Counted from the stretch's first letter, positions 25,162 through 38,035 are shown. The stretch: DNA of 64,000 nucleotides from Pneumocystis sp. 'macacae' (GCA_018127085.1 CM030732.1:124001-188000), one strand, 5' to 3'. Notes: generated from the letters alone by a model not told the origin. Numbers and translations are program-made.

Positions 25162-26603
25162 TTATAATTCTTCATTCTTGGGTTTTGACGCCGATTCCAT
25201 TGTTTTTTTGTTTATTTTTTTCTTTTCAATATTATCTCCTAATGTTATTCTAGATATTACTTCTAAAAGTTGTTCCGAAGAATTTTCAACAAGTTCGACA
25301 TACCATCCTTTTTTTCCATTAACTAATATAACCTTTAGTTCTCCAAATTGAATTTCTAACATTCTTGATATAGTATTAATATGTTCTTTGGTTGAATCTA
25401 TAAAAAAATATCTAAATTTATTATGTGTTTTAGCAATTTTGTTAAAAAAATCAAAATTTAAAGCTGATGACGATATCCCAATAATGCTAAACCCATGCTT
25501 CATTATGCATTCTTTGAGGAATTCATCTACCGATTGCAATTCTACTACTATTTTTCTTTAGTTTCGTATAATAGAAAATAAAGTATAATACAAGCAAAGT
25601 CTCTTTCTTTTTTAGTCTCAGGTGTAGTCTCTTCTTCTTGCCTCTTTTGAATTGGAACATGTTTTTTAAGAAAGCTGAATATATCTTTATATGTTGTTTT
25701 GCCTAATTGTATTTATATAATTTCTATAAATGCCTGAACAAAACGCACCTGAATAAAGTATGGACTCTTTGCCTTCTTCAGGAAAAAGAACAATAGATGG
25801 AAACTCCGAAATATCAAACATTTGAACAGCTTCCTTATAACTTTCATGAATTAATGCAAATGATACATGATCTTGAAATTCTGTTGAAAGTACTTTGAAG
25901 AAAGTATTTGGTGTTCTTTTAGATGTGAATAGTAATAATTTTGCTTTTCCATTCTAAATGATTAAGAATCTATATAAAATAAAAAAATTGCTAATACACG
26001 CCTATTTAAAAATAAATCAATGTCAGCTGAAATTTTTGCTGTATAATCTGTTATTTCTGAAGAAACTCTAGACACTAGATCATTATACGTTCTTGGTCCT
26101 TGATAATCTATACTAGGTTAATAGAAAAAAAAAATAAATATTTTAGTAACCTTCGATTCTTAATCCATTTTTTCCCGGAATTATTAGTTTTATTGTAGGA
26201 AAACCTTTCACATTATATGTTTGACACAAAGGTCCATTCTCTTGATTATCACAATCTACAGCCTGTCTCTAATTACGTTCTATATCCAAATTCTTTTTCT
26301 TTTTACAATGACATTGATAAAATCAGATACTTTCTCAGCAAATGTTTTGTAAACCGGTGCAAATTGTTTGCTAATTATTTATACTTTTAGTTGACACTCT
26401 TTCTGCCTCATATAAGCTTTTAAAACTCACCAATATCCACACCATGGTGCAAAAAATTCTACTACTGAAATATGCTTTGATGTTTTTAAAATATTTTCAA
26501 GTCCTTCTCGTTTTACTACTTGGACTTTATCACTAGAGTCATAAAATGATCGCACATGGTTTAATCCAGAAAAAATAAGCACAAATATCCATAAAAATTG
26601 CAT
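25162..26603 (-). CDS. ER protein disulfide isomerase-related protein with one CGYC site
   Basis: A signal peptide (MQFLWIFVLIFSGLNHV) precedes a thioredoxin domain with FFAPWCGYC, the C being completed across an intron, and KQFAPVYKTFAEK. AVDCDNQENGPLC and GFPTIKLIIPG follow, with the cis-Pro loop (FPT). A second, redox-inactive thioredoxin-like unit comes next (KLLLFTSKRTPNTFFKVL), then a helical, Lys/Glu-rich tail ending KNEEL. One active domain plus an inactive one resembles Mpd1/P5-type ER oxidoreductases. The last four residues (NEEL) could be a weak variant of the HDEL/KDEL retrieval signal. The exact orthologue is not settled. There are six or more introns, all GT-AG by my reading. 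Confidence 0.75.
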
Positions 26604-26694
26604 ATTTTCATAAAAATTGATCTTAATTTCTTGTCTGACGGTTTCCGATATTAAATTTATAAAACTTAAGTTTTATACTCGAAATACACAAATA
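26604..26694. promoter_or_regulatory. 91-bp bidirectional promoter, ER PDI-like / VTA1
   Basis: Divergent start codons are 91 bp apart, the shortest divergent gap in the window. The two 5' leaders must be very short, or the two genes must be transcribed through each other. Confidence 0.45.
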
Positions 26695-28124
26695 ATGACA
26701 GAAACATTTCCAATAGAATTAAAGAGTATTGAGCCTTTTATCAAGCGTGCTGAGGAGATAGAGGATGTTGATAAATTAGCTTTTTACTATTGTATATCTA
26801 GTGTATCTGTATTATATGCGTATTTAGATAATGAATAGGTAGTTTTTGGGCGGTCAAACTGGGACTTGAGATGGAGTTGAAAACAAAAGAATCAGAAGTG
26901 TATCTTGGGCGTGTTGTTGACAAGCTTGAACAGGTATGTAGAGATGAATTGAATGCATACAATGTACCTAAATCTATTTAAATGCATTTTCGAATGCATT
27001 TAATCTACTTTTAGACGTACATAGCAGGTTTATGATGCATATAATTTTCTTATAAGTGCATGCATTTTTTTTTACTAGATGGGCGTGTTGAGATATATAT
27101 GGTATGATATGATATTTGAACAGACAAGTGTTTTATGAGGATCTGAGTGTAGTATATATCAGGCTACTTGGATATATATGTGGGTATATATATACATATT
27201 AAACAATGTGTATATATTAGATATATCATGCTACATATAAATTAATGCATGAATTTGAGATTATACTGTGATGAAACGTACAGTGGAATGCGTTGATATA
27301 TATTTCTCTGTATTATTGAAATATTGAGCAATATAGATTAGGAGAGACCCTATATATCAATCGAAGATTCAAGATGATGCAGCGAGCAAGGAATATATGG
27401 AAAAGTTTGCTGAAAAAGTTTTTAGGAATGCAGATGAAGATGTACGAATGAAGCATATTTCTCCGTAAGCTTATATTTTTTATTGATAATTAAATTTAAA
27501 AGCAAAACATAGACAAACTTTTAAAAAATTTTTAGCTGCTGTCAACTTTTTTGAAGTGATGAAAATATGGGGGGAATTGAATCAAGATGTATCTGTGGGT
27601 TATATAATGAATAGTTAGTTAATGAAGAGAAATAGGTACTTTATAAAATTAAATATGCTAAAAAGTGTGCTATCGATATCATCAAAGTTTATCGAAGCGG
27701 GAAAGATCCAAACTATGTGTTGTTTAATACAAAGGATGATTCAGAATCAGTATCATTGGGGGAAAAAGAATTGCTAAATACTTCTGAGAAGACAATGGAT
27801 GAAAATGACTTATCTATGTCAAAGGGTTTATCAATGTTGAGTTTTAATGGTAAAGAGGCAATTTTATCAACAGATGATTCATTATCTTTGAAAAGTACAG
27901 GGACTTTTAATGTATCTGAAAAAAAGTTTGAAGAAAATAAAGAAATATCGACTAAAACGTCATGTATTTCTACTTCTAATATACAAATTATTGAAGATAG
28001 AATTGATAAAATTGAAAAAGCGCAAAAGCATGCACGATGGGCAATTAGTGCTCTCAATTTTGAAGATCTTAAAACAGCAACTCATGAATTGAAACTTGCT
28101 TTAACTCTTCTTGAATCTATATAA
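26695..28124 (+). CDS. VTA1: Vta1, activator of the Vps4 AAA ATPase
   Basis: The N-terminal MIT-like repeats read KRAEEIEDVDKLAFYYCSFW then AVKLGLEMELK after a 48-nt intron. After a long intron (26934-27366) comes IQDDAASKEYMEKFAEKVFR, then SPQTFKKFLAAVNFFEVMKI and WGELNQD. The acidic, low-complexity linker (about 27,710-27,990) leads to the C-terminal VSL domain, KIEKAQKHARWAISALNFED then LKTATHELKLALTLL, which binds Vps4. Vta1/LIP5 stimulates Vps4 to disassemble ESCRT-III on endosomes. The spliced product matches the family well, so the exon choices are firm. Confidence 0.9.
26934..27366 (+). other. 433-nt intron in VTA1
   Basis: Donor GTATGT after KLEQ and acceptor AATCGAAG before IQDDAA, phase 0 on both sides. 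It is about nine times the usual length and is filled with ATGCAT-like and TATA-rich low-complexity sequence (for example near 27,000-27,250). No open frame or RNA gene was recognised in it. Confidence 0.7.
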
Positions 28125-29075
28125 AAATTGTACCATTTCTATCACAATCAACGAATCATAATTGTTAACTATTTAAATTATTTTTTCAGGAAACTAGGAG
28201 TTAATATTTTTAAATATTTTGGAGACTAAAAATCAGAATGTTTTAAATTAATACGGATACTTTGTGATCAATAGTTATTGCATTATTCAAGAAGTTTATT
28301 TTTCTTGATTCACTTATTCTATAAAAGGCCTAGTAATTTCGAAATTTTAAAATTTTTTGTATAAAATTTTTTGTATATTTAAAAATTAAATACTAAAGTT
28401 TTTTATTTTCAAAGAGATAGATTATAATACAAATATTGTTGATTTGTGAGTTTTAGTATTTTTTTCTTATAAATTAGTTTTTGTATTTTTTAGTAAAAAT
28501 TTGATATTTATATAAAAAAAGTATTAAGTTTTTAAATGAAAAGTTGTAAAAATCCAATTGTTCTATTAAAAATTTCAGAACTAATTATGTTTTTAAAATA
28601 TTGCTTATTTAGTTCTATTTTAGGTCTTTTTGAATATTTTGACAATTATAATATTTTTATTAATTGCATCTAGTATGTACTTTTTTTTGTTTTTATTGTC
28701 TCTTCTAAACATATATTAAGTAATATCTAATTTTTTTATATATAACTTTTACTCTTGGTTTTTTTATCTGTTTTGGAATTTATATAATATTAAATAATTA
28801 ATTTAAAAAAACTATGAAATTCTTTTTATTTCTTTTTAAAATAATGATTACAAATATCTAATTCTTTATATTAAAATAAAATATATGTTATTGCAGATTG
28901 ATATTTTTTTTTATTTTTAAGGCCTTTAGCCCTAATTAGTGAATTTTTTTAACCGATGTTTTTCGAGCCAGAAATTTATAAAATGGATATTTTAATTTTT
29001 TGAATAAAAATTGAATTATTCAAGTTTTACGTGCTTTGCAATGCCGTTTTTTTTTGGGACAGGACTCAATCATGT
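28125..29075. other. AT-rich intergenic region between VTA1 and the GATA gene
   Basis: About 950 bp dominated by A/T homopolymers. No coding frame with recognisable protein and no RNA gene is seen. A short upstream exon of the GATA gene could lie just before 29,062, where TGGGACAG resembles a 3' splice site. Confidence 0.45.
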
Positions 29076-30222
29076 ATGAGTGTAAATATCTGTTTAATGG
29101 TTTTGATAAGGTTTATTAGGTCGGAAATGATGTTGATTAATGTTGATAATATAGTATTTGGAGATAGTGATTACAATAAGATGTCGTTTAACTCAAACTC
29201 TATGGAAGAATCGTGTTTTTTGTTTTTGCAATATCCTTTTATGAGGGATAATAGGGCATCCTTTCCTGATGAAACAAATCCTTATTTCTCTCAAAACAAG
29301 TGTCTAGATACAAAAGAAAACGTTACTTATAATTTTGATTTGAGCAGTTTACAGAAGTCTGCTTTATTGACGTCTCAAAATATAAATCAGGCGAATGTTT
29401 TTCAAAAATACAATTATGCATCAGAAATGAGGAATCAAGAACATTTTGGATATAATCCAATATGTACTCCTACTAGTTATTTGACAGCTGATTCTTTATC
29501 ATCGTTTTTTGATTGTGAAAATAACGTTGGACTTTTTAATGCTACTAATATCGATCATATTTCAAAGCAAAATGAATGTTTACCATCTGATGTTGGAATT
29601 TATGCGCCGAATACTAAAACGTTGTCAACCATAAGTAATATGAATAATGGTTTGGATTTTCAGTATGTTTCAGGGAATATTCCTATGTCTAATAATGTTC
29701 TAATAACTGATGCAAATGATTTTTCCGGGTTCCAAAAAATGCTTTTTATAAATAATCCTACTACGAAGCAAAACATGTGCTTTAACTGTGGTGTAGATGA
29801 AACGCCGTTATGGCGACGTACTCCTGATAAGAAATATTTATTATGGTAATATTGATTTTAACTTTATTTTAAAATAATAATTTTTGTGCAGCAATGCCTG
29901 TGGACTTTATTTAAAGCACTATAAATATATGAGACCTTTTGGGTCCCGTCATAAAAAGTTATCTAATTCCAACATAAGATCATCTACAAAAATGGTTTGT
30001 GTAAATTGTGAGGTCACTCAAACATCTCTATGGCGCAAGAATGAGTTTGGTAAACCAGTTTGCAATGCGTGTGGTCTTTATGAAAAATTACATCATACTC
30101 AACGGCCTGTTACTATGCGTAAAGAGCAAGTAGTTCGTCGTAGACGTTATAAGAGTTTTTTAGAAGACCCTCATAATATTAAAAATAATGATACTGTTAA
30201 TATTTCGGATAATAAAATTTAG
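29076..30222 (+). CDS. GATA transcription factor with two zinc fingers
   Basis: A 44-nt intron near 29,848-29,891 splits the first finger. The fingers are CFNCGVDETPLWRRTP...CNACGLYLKHYK (C-x2-C-x18-C-x2-C) and CVNCEVTQTSLWRKNEFGKP...CNACGLYEKLHH (C-x2-C-x17-C-x2-C). A basic tail (RRRRYKSFLED) follows the second. The N-terminal 230 residues are Asn/Ser-rich without recognised domains. Two GATA fingers are typical of the fungal iron repressors (Fep1/SREA/Urbs1) but also of other factors. The linker here, about 30 residues, lacks the cysteine cluster those repressors carry, so an iron role is not supported. The ATG at 29076 is the first in frame after a possible 3' splice site, so an upstream exon is possible. 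Confidence 0.85.
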
Positions 30223-30658
30223 TGCATGTATATTTAGTTTGTTTTAGACTTATTTTTTATTGTCAATATCTATTTCCTTTAATAATCTTAATTTTTTTAT
30301 AAAATTTTAAAATTTTTATTAGAGTTGGAATTTTCGTTAGTATTTCAACTAAAAACTCTATTATTTGTTTCTATATAATAGTTGAGGGGATATGAAAATA
30401 AGAAAATAAAGCCAGACTCTGTTGATAAATCTTAAAATATAAAAATCATTATTTTAGAAAAAATATATTTAATATTTGGTAAACTCATTAAAATAATTTT
30501 TAAAGAAATAATATGTATATTAAAATGTATTTTTTATATTTTTTATCTAAAAATAATTATTAGTTGAATTACAAATTGAACGTATTTTGATATTTAAATT
30601 AATTAAATGAAATAAATAAAAAAAGATGACTTGAAGATATTGAAATGATTTTTATTAA
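30223..30658. other. AT-rich spacer between GATA factor and PWP1
   Basis: About 435 bp, mostly A/T runs. No gene is seen. It should contain the PWP1 promoter. Confidence 0.5.
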
Positions 30659-32285
30659 ATGGCATCTTTAATTTCATCTGTTAGTTTTATTCCACGTGGT
30701 GTTGCTGCAGAATTTCCAAAAAAATATGTTTTTGATGAGAACGAATATAAAAAAATACATAAATTGATTGATTTGCAAGTAAAGAATGCAAAAAAGGATT
30801 ATAAAAAGAAAGAAAATGACAATAATAATATGTGAGATTTTTCTAAAACATGATTTTTTTTTGTTAAATGCGTGAATAGTGAAATTATGTCTGAAGATGA
30901 AGAAATAATAAAAAAATATGATTTGCAAAATTATGATATGGATTCAGATGATAATCAACGTGTGACTGCATTTTTTCTATTTTAAAATAACTTTTAATCA
31001 TTTTAGGGATGGGAATATTTACAAATATTAAGGATTTAACATATTATGAAAATGAAGATGATCCATATATTATTTTGAAAGATGTATAATACTATGTTTT
31101 TTTATTATTGCATTAAGATATAAAGGATAGTTCTCATGAAGAGGAAGACGAGCTTCAAATATTATCGACTGATTATATTATTTTATCTGCTAAAACAGAA
31201 GATGGTATTTCTTATCTTGAAATATATATTTATGAAGCTCCTGAAGACAATTTGTATGTACACCATGATATAATGCTTCCAGCACCTCCTTTATCTTTAG
31301 AATGGTTCAATTACAAACCTTATAATGAATCTAATATTTCTGGAAATTTCGTTGCAATAGGAACATTAGATCCTGATATAGAGATTTGGGATTTAGATAT
31401 TATTGATCCTTTATATCCTATTGCTATACTTGGAAATCCAGAAAAAAAAAAAAAAAGTAAAAAAGGAAAGAATAAAAAAATTAATTCAGAATATCATATA
31501 GATTCTGTATTAAGTTTATCCATAAATAAGCATTATAAAAATACTTTGGCATCTGGATCAGCAGATACTTCAATAAAAATATGGGATTTACACTCATGTC
31601 TTTGCACTAATTCATATGTTTATCATAGTGATAAAGTGTCATATGTTGAATGGCATCCATTAGAAACAACATTATTATTATCTGGAGGCTTTGATCATAC
31701 ATGTAGGATATATGATTTACGTTCTTCTGCATCGAATATATATAAATGGAATTTGGAATGTGACATAGAATCTGTAAGATGGGATTTACATGATTCTTTT
31801 CATTTTTATGTAAGATAATGAAAGTTTTAAATAAAAAATAATAAATTCAGGTATGCACAGATTCTGGGGTGGTTTATTTATTTGATACTAGGAATCCTCC
31901 AAATAATTCAAAATTTATGAACTCAATTTGGAAATTAGAAGCTCATGATGGACCAGTTTCTGCATTTGATATTAATTCTTTTATTAAAGGGTATTTTGTA
32001 ACAGGATCAACTGATAAATTGATTAAATTATGGAATGCATATGGAAGTGGAGGAGGACCGAGCATGATTTTGTCAAAAGATATTGGTGTAGGTAAAGTTT
32101 TTTCGACACAATTTTCTTTTGATAAAGAAACAATGTTTTCACTAGTTGCTGGAGGAAGCAATGGTGTTGTAAGAATATGGGACACTTTAAAAAGTAAAGC
32201 TGTTAAGAATACTTATAGAAATAGTACTGTTGATATATATCATACAAATGAGAGTATAGATAAAAACATAATAGAGAAGATCTAG
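30659..32285 (+). CDS. PWP1: Pwp1, WD-repeat ribosome-biogenesis protein
   Basis: The start MASLISSVSFIPRGVAAEFP followed by KKY is the characteristic Pwp1 N terminus. WD-type repeats follow: FVAIGTLDPDIEIWDLDI, TLASGSADTSIKIWDL, LLSGGFDHTCRIYDLR, YFVTGSTDKLIKLWNAYG, VAGGSNGVVRIWDTL. A Lys-rich insert (near 31,441-31,480) sits between blades, as in Pwp1. Pwp1/PWP1 is a nucleolar WD protein needed for 60S ribosome assembly and rDNA transcription. The first exons are short (joined at NNN-IEIMSEDE, DDNQ-RMGIFTN and LKD-DSSHEEE) with GT-AG introns of about 45 nt. Confidence 0.92.
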
Positions 32286-32609
32286 AAATATCGACCAATT
32301 AAACTTGATACTAAAAATAATAAATAAAATATAATTCTACAAAAAATATGTTATCCAATTTTAAACTCAATTATATAAAATATTTTACATTAATTATATA
32401 TTTTGGAATTTAGCAACAAAGATTTAATTAAACTATTAAAACTATTATTCGAACACTTATATTCTCTAATATTCTAAAATAAATTTACTGCTCTTATACT
32501 ATTTGTCTAAATATTTTTTAGATTTAAAATTTTTTTCAATATTAAATATTAAAATGATTAAAATTCATTTTTTTATATTTTGAATTACTATATTATTTGG
32601 GCCTTCCAT
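32286..32609. other. Gap between convergent PWP1 and DUF726 genes
   Basis: About 320 bp of AT-rich 3' flanking DNA with no recognised gene. Confidence 0.45.
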
Positions 32610-35600
32610 TTATGTATTTTTTTCTATATTACGTGTTTCTGCAGATTCAAGGTCAAGCATTGCAAAAGTATCTTGAAATTTCTTGGTATCAAAATTGCAA
32701 TTTAATTCTTCTAATTTTTCCGGATCAAAAGAAAACGTAGAATAGTCCTTTGGCAAAGAACTATTTGGAGAACCTAATTGTTCGTTTATATTATTACAAG
32801 TTTTAGAATTTATAGTATTTTTTTCTTTTTTACGAAAGATATTTAATTTTTTTAGACTCGGATTTTTAGATATTTTTTTTGAGTTCTTTATGCCTTTTTT
32901 TGCATTTTCTATACTTTCTAATAATTCTCTTTGCCTTTCCCTATGTTTATCTGGATCAGGAACCTCTATTTCCTCAAATTCTTCACTTTGAATGACCCAT
33001 CCTAATTTTTTCATAAGTTTCGGCATCGCTTCACGATAATACTAATATGATATTAAATGATGTATACAAATAATGCATAGTCTTAACCATATGGCCATCA
33101 ACTAAATCAGTTAGGTCAAGGTTTTCTATATTAGGTAATTTTTCAATAGGCTGTAATCCTGCTATACGTCCTATTCCACCATATGTAATTCGAAATAAAC
33201 ACCCTAAAACCCAATCATTTGTAATATAGCCATTAACGAAACGACCTGCTACAACTGATGATGCTTTGATCCAGTTATTTTGATTAATAACAACAGGTGT
33301 ACCAAATAAATAAACATCTTGAATAACACCATATACTTGTTTCCGAGCCAATTCCAAAAGACAATAATATATTACTCGAGAACCTAAAGAAAAGCCAACT
33401 AAACTAATAGGTCGAACTCCTAATCTTCGATGAAGAAGAACATCTGCCAATACCTTTTATATAGTTAAAAATAAAATTCAAAATAGGACATAACTTACAA
33501 TACCGGCTGCTTTGGCACGTTGCAAAGACGTTATAAATGGATTATCTATTAAATAACCCAATTTAGTTAACATCAATGGCCATTGCAAAGCGTTAATTAA
33601 AGCAACCAAAACTGTTTGTCCAAGAACTTGTTGTAAAGACTGTGTTAAAATCTTTTACATTAATAAAACATTCAAAAAGGAAATAGAACAGACCTCCGTT
33701 GCAAGAATATTAATACTTTTCCCCATTGACTGAAGTATTTCCGGTTCCCATAATACCTACATGTAATGATTATTATAGAAAGAAACCCATTCTATGTTTA
33801 CCGAATAAATATCACCCATAATTGGATCTATAGTAGAAAATGGAAGTCTAATATCATCTTTGTTAAGCATCCAACTAAATAAATTAGATATTGACAATTA
33901 AATTATTAATAATATCTTACCCTGGAATCGTTATTAGAAGATTAAGGCGTTTATTGTCATAAAGAGGCTTGAATTCAAAAGTTTTTATATTTTTAATTCT
34001 ATTAGACATTTTCTTAACTGCAATACTACTTCCAGTAACAACACCTTCAAATACTTTATTAATGAAACAAATGAAAAAAATAGTTTATACCTCCAGTAGT
34101 TATTAAAGCTGCTCCTCCTGATCCTGCAAGAAATCCAGTGGTTCCTGCAATACCCATAGTTGTAAATGCTGCTCCTAAGCCTGCACCAATAAGAGGCGCT
34201 AATATCCCTGATGAAAGTCCAATTACTAACCCTCCGCTAATAGTGGCCAAAGCCATTAACATATACCGTTTATTTTTTGGTAAATTATCTCTTATTGCGA
34301 AAACATCTTTATTTTTAGATGCTTCGAAATTTTCTTGAATGACTAGTTCATCAGTGATTTTTTTTTCAAACATCGTAATTTCTAAACTAGAAACAGAAAG
34401 TGCTTTTCCTAATCTTTGTAAAAAAACTCTTGAACGAGAATCATAAACGGAATCTGCTATTAACAAAAGAAAAAGATCACATAAAATCGTCCAACGTATA
34501 TCTAATTTTAAAGTATTTTTATTATTAAAATCAGATGAATTTTTCAGTGCGTCAATGTTCGACATGAACAATAGAGACTTTTCAGTATTTAAATTATGAC
34601 AGCTTTTCGAAAATATGCAAGTAGAATTATTAGTATGCGTAGATGACATAAGTATAAATGCCATGTCACTAACCACAACACCATGTTTTGACAACCTTTC
34701 GACCATTACTTGTTCTTTTCTTATATTAATAACGAATTAGTTATTAGTTATTATTTTTATCCTACCATCAGGTGAAATATCCATATGAGCATACAATCTC
34801 GTTAATATTTTTTGACTCCATAACTCCATATTCTGAGAAGCACTTATAAACATATGCCCGTTATTCCTTTTATGAGGCAAAGGTAGTGATGAAACCTCCT
34901 GGATCATTTCTACGAGAATTAATTTACAAAGACTAACATAACTTCAAAATAAGCTTTTTTGTTGGATTCTTAAATGGGGAAATTACGCTATTCTTTGTTC
35001 TTCACTAAGAAGATCTTTTGTAAACTCCATTTGTGAAAGAACTGTTAAATCATTGTTTTCTGTATTTTCATGAGAAAATAAGTACGAGGTCTTTTCATTT
35101 AGAGATTCATCTGACAAATCGTTTTCATCCAAATTCAACTTTGTGTATCCTTTTGAATTTTCATCTTTCCATTGATTTTCTAGTGGCATTCTTATATATT
35201 GATCTTCTTCTTCAGACTCTAAATCATTTGACATTAAATACTCCATCGCTCTCCATTCATCTGTAGATTCTCCAAGACATGCATTATATATTTCGTCATG
35301 TATACTGTCTAAAATAAAATGTTTTCATTCTCACTAAAAATTTGTTTCTATGTACTTACTTTGATTTCCTAAGTGTGACATATAAATTGGTATTTCTATC
35401 TCTTTTTCATATCTTTCATCATCTCTATAAATTTCAGGTACTTCATGTATTCTACCTATTTCCTGCTCGCTCTCAGAGGAGTCCTCTTTCTTATCAATAC
35501 GTTGAAAAAAGTTGTCTTTGTTAAAATTTGTTTCAAAATTTAGATTTTCCATCCATGTATCCTTCTCCATACATAAAACTCTACTATTTTCAGATTCTTT

Positions 35601-35666
35601 TTCAAATAACTCTTGAAAATCCTCCTCTTCACTTATAATTGTTTTTCCCATACCCTCAAACTTCAT
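32610..35666 (-). CDS. DUF726/TMCO4-type membrane hydrolase-like protein
   Basis: The gene has about nine exons. An acidic N-terminal region starts at MKFEGMGK. Splicing then gives LSEEQRIAYVSLCKL, a DUF726 signature. Two hydrophobic, glycine-rich segments follow near 34,240-34,090 (LATISGGLVIGLSSGILAPL and GAGLGAAFTTMGIAG). The alpha/beta-hydrolase core has the nucleophile elbow GFSLGS (near 33,390) and LFGTPV. The C-terminal tail is Lys-rich. Relatives are human TMCO4, S. cerevisiae Mil1 (YFL034W) and S. pombe SPAC607.08c. The catalytic Ser is in place, but substrate and function are unknown. Confidence 0.82.
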
Positions 35667-36385
35667 TATAAACTCTAATTAGTAAAATAAGTCACTGTAT
35701 TTTTATTTTTTAATTTCTCAAATACCAGGCGTTAACTCCCTGAAAAAGACTAGTAAACTTTATTTTTTAATCCTTATCTGCTCAGTTACAGATACTTCTT
35801 AATATCTCATTTTATACCTGTATTTTTTGCTCTTAATATTAAAAAATCCGTTAAATAATGAATACGATGATATTTTCCGTGCTTTGTGTAAAATTTAGGT
35901 ATTTAACTGCAAAAATACTGAAAATGTAAATTTTACTAAAATTTTACTCAATTTTGTCAAATAAATGCAAGATAGCCTCTTCTACTTCTTTCTTGTGTGT
36001 TATTTGCATTGTCTTTGATTTGTATTTACATGGTTTTATACGGTTTTTATTCTGGAAAAAATCAAATACTCTTTAGTATTATTCTAAAGTATTATATAAC
36101 TATATAACTATATTTCTTCTTATATATGTATATATATCTTACATGCAATATGTTTGAATGCTTATTTCACTTTTGTTTTTTTGTCCTTTTTTCGGACTAT
36201 ACGTATTTTATATTGTCTGCGAATACATTATAAACTGAGAATCATTAATAACATATTTGTGTACTAGAATCACTCACAAGGTCTTGTTTTTCTATTATAT
36301 ATGTGTATAATATCGCTTTCTTGTGCTTTTCACTGTTATTTTGTTTGATTTTTTGTACGTTAAACGATTTACTTACTTAAAGATC
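35667..36385. promoter_or_regulatory. Divergent spacer, DUF726 gene / DHODH
   Basis: A 719-bp AT-rich region between divergent start codons. No gene is seen. It contains a short run of TATATA-rich sequence near 36,117-36,137. Confidence 0.4.
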
Positions 36386-37968
36386 ATGATCAGAGATATG
36401 CTTTTTCTATATTTGGGACGTTATCGGTAGTTTGAATCGATTTTGGATATCAGTAATAATTTTTAGATATTTACAGACACATTTTTTAATAAAACGGATA
36501 AGCTCAGGAATATTTGCAGGAGGACTTTTAGGACTTTTTGTGTTTTATTATACGGATTCTCGTGCAGGAATTCATACGTATGGAACGAACTTTATGTTGC
36601 GTACTTTTTTTCCAGCAGAAATAGGACATCAAATTGCTTTAAAAGTGCTTCGATGGAAATTAGGACCATGGGACAAGAAAACAGATGATACATCATTAAT
36701 GTTGAATGTATGAGGAGTATAACTGTCTGTTTTTGGGTCTGAAAAGTGAAGGTTTGGGGGCATACAATCTCAAACCCAGTAGGGCTTGCAGCGGGGATGG
36801 ATAAGCAAGGAGAAGCGATAGATGGACTATTAGATCTTGGATTTGGCTATATTGAGATTGGGACAGTAACTCCACACGCTCAAGTAAGAGAAGAGAGTGT
36901 TTCAAGTGTAGATATTGAATGGAATAGCCGGGAAATCCTCCGCCTCGTTTTTTCCGTTTAAGTAAGGACGCTGCGACGATTAATCGATATGGGTTCAATT
37001 CAGATGGTCATGATGTAGTAGTGCGGCGTTTGCATAATCGGATTCTTAAATATGCAGCTGATCATTGTCCTGAGCTGATGAAGATGTCTGTTTCTCAATT
37101 ATCACAGTTTACCAAGAGTATGGAATCAATGAATTTCTTGAATATTCCAAAAAGTCTTAGAAAAAATAAGCTCTTAGCAATTAATCTTGGAAAAAATAGG
37201 GATGGAAATGAAATAAATGATTATCTAAAGGGTATACGTCGCCTGGGACCGTATGCAGATGTTTTAGTAATGAATATATCAAGTCCTAATACACCGGGGT
37301 TACGACAGCTCCAACAAAAAGATTCTCTTGAAACACTTTTATCAGCGGTAAACTCGAAATCTGTTATTTAGGTTTTTAATATCTAAAGGCCATTAAAGAA
37401 CGTAATCTTTTATCTGATCCAAAACCCGTTTTATGTATTAAAATAGCTCCTGATTTAAATGACTTTGAATTACAAGATATTGTTGATGTTATTAAAAGGG
37501 TACCAATTGATGGAATAATTGTCTCAAATACTACAATTCAAAGACCAAAGACTCTTAAAGATGGTATGTTGAACATATAAATAAAATATTGATTAGATAA
37601 ATAATAGATCGATTTATACACGAACAAGGCGGTCTCTCTGGGCCTCCTTTAAAACCATTGACTCTTAATATTTTAAGAATTTTACGGGAAAAGTTACCTA
37701 AAGATTTTATTATTATAGGTTGTGGTGGAATTTCATCAGGAAAAGACGCTATCGAATATGCTCGTGCAGGTGCTTCCCTAGTTCAATGCTATACTGCTTT
37801 TGGGAAAGTTATATATGTATAAGATTTTTAAATTTAACGCAAATTAGTTACGAAGGACCTAGGTTTCCTAGACGTTTAAAGGATGAAATTTATAATGAAT
37901 TGAAAGGAAAAAAATGGATAGATATTATTGGCATAGATGAAATAAAAAATAATCAGAATAATGACTAA
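36386..37968 (+). CDS. Mitochondrial (class 2) dihydroorotate dehydrogenase
   Basis: The start at 36386 gives a short exon [14 protein letters not shown], spliced to a basic, hydrophobic N terminus with a membrane segment ([18 protein letters not shown]), as in class 2 enzymes that sit on the mitochondrial inner membrane and pass electrons to ubiquinone. Catalytic-domain motifs follow: [29 protein letters not shown] [58 protein letters not shown] and [20 protein letters not shown]. The final intron (37804-37847) begins GA and yields [18 protein letters not shown], the normal C-terminal order. This enzyme makes orotate in pyrimidine biosynthesis; the S. pombe orthologue is ura3. Confidence 0.93.
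37804..37847 (+). other. GA-AG intron (GAAAGT donor) in DHODH
   Basis: 44 nt. TTTGG is followed by GAAAGT, and AAATTAG precedes TTACGAAGG. Joining GG to T gives glycine and restores YTAFG-YEGPRF. The GTs downstream in this exon (GTTATA, GTATAA) are in phase 0, while the only AG acceptor demands phase 2, so they fail. Confidence 0.72.
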
Positions 37969-38035
37969 TAAATATGCAATATTTCTTTCTAAAAATACAT
38001 GGGGAACATATAAAACATGTACAAAAAACGTTATT

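Noticed and set aside
36696..36998. Minus-strand open frame across DHODH exons
   Set aside because: It is antisense to [11 protein letters not shown] and other conserved DHODH residues.
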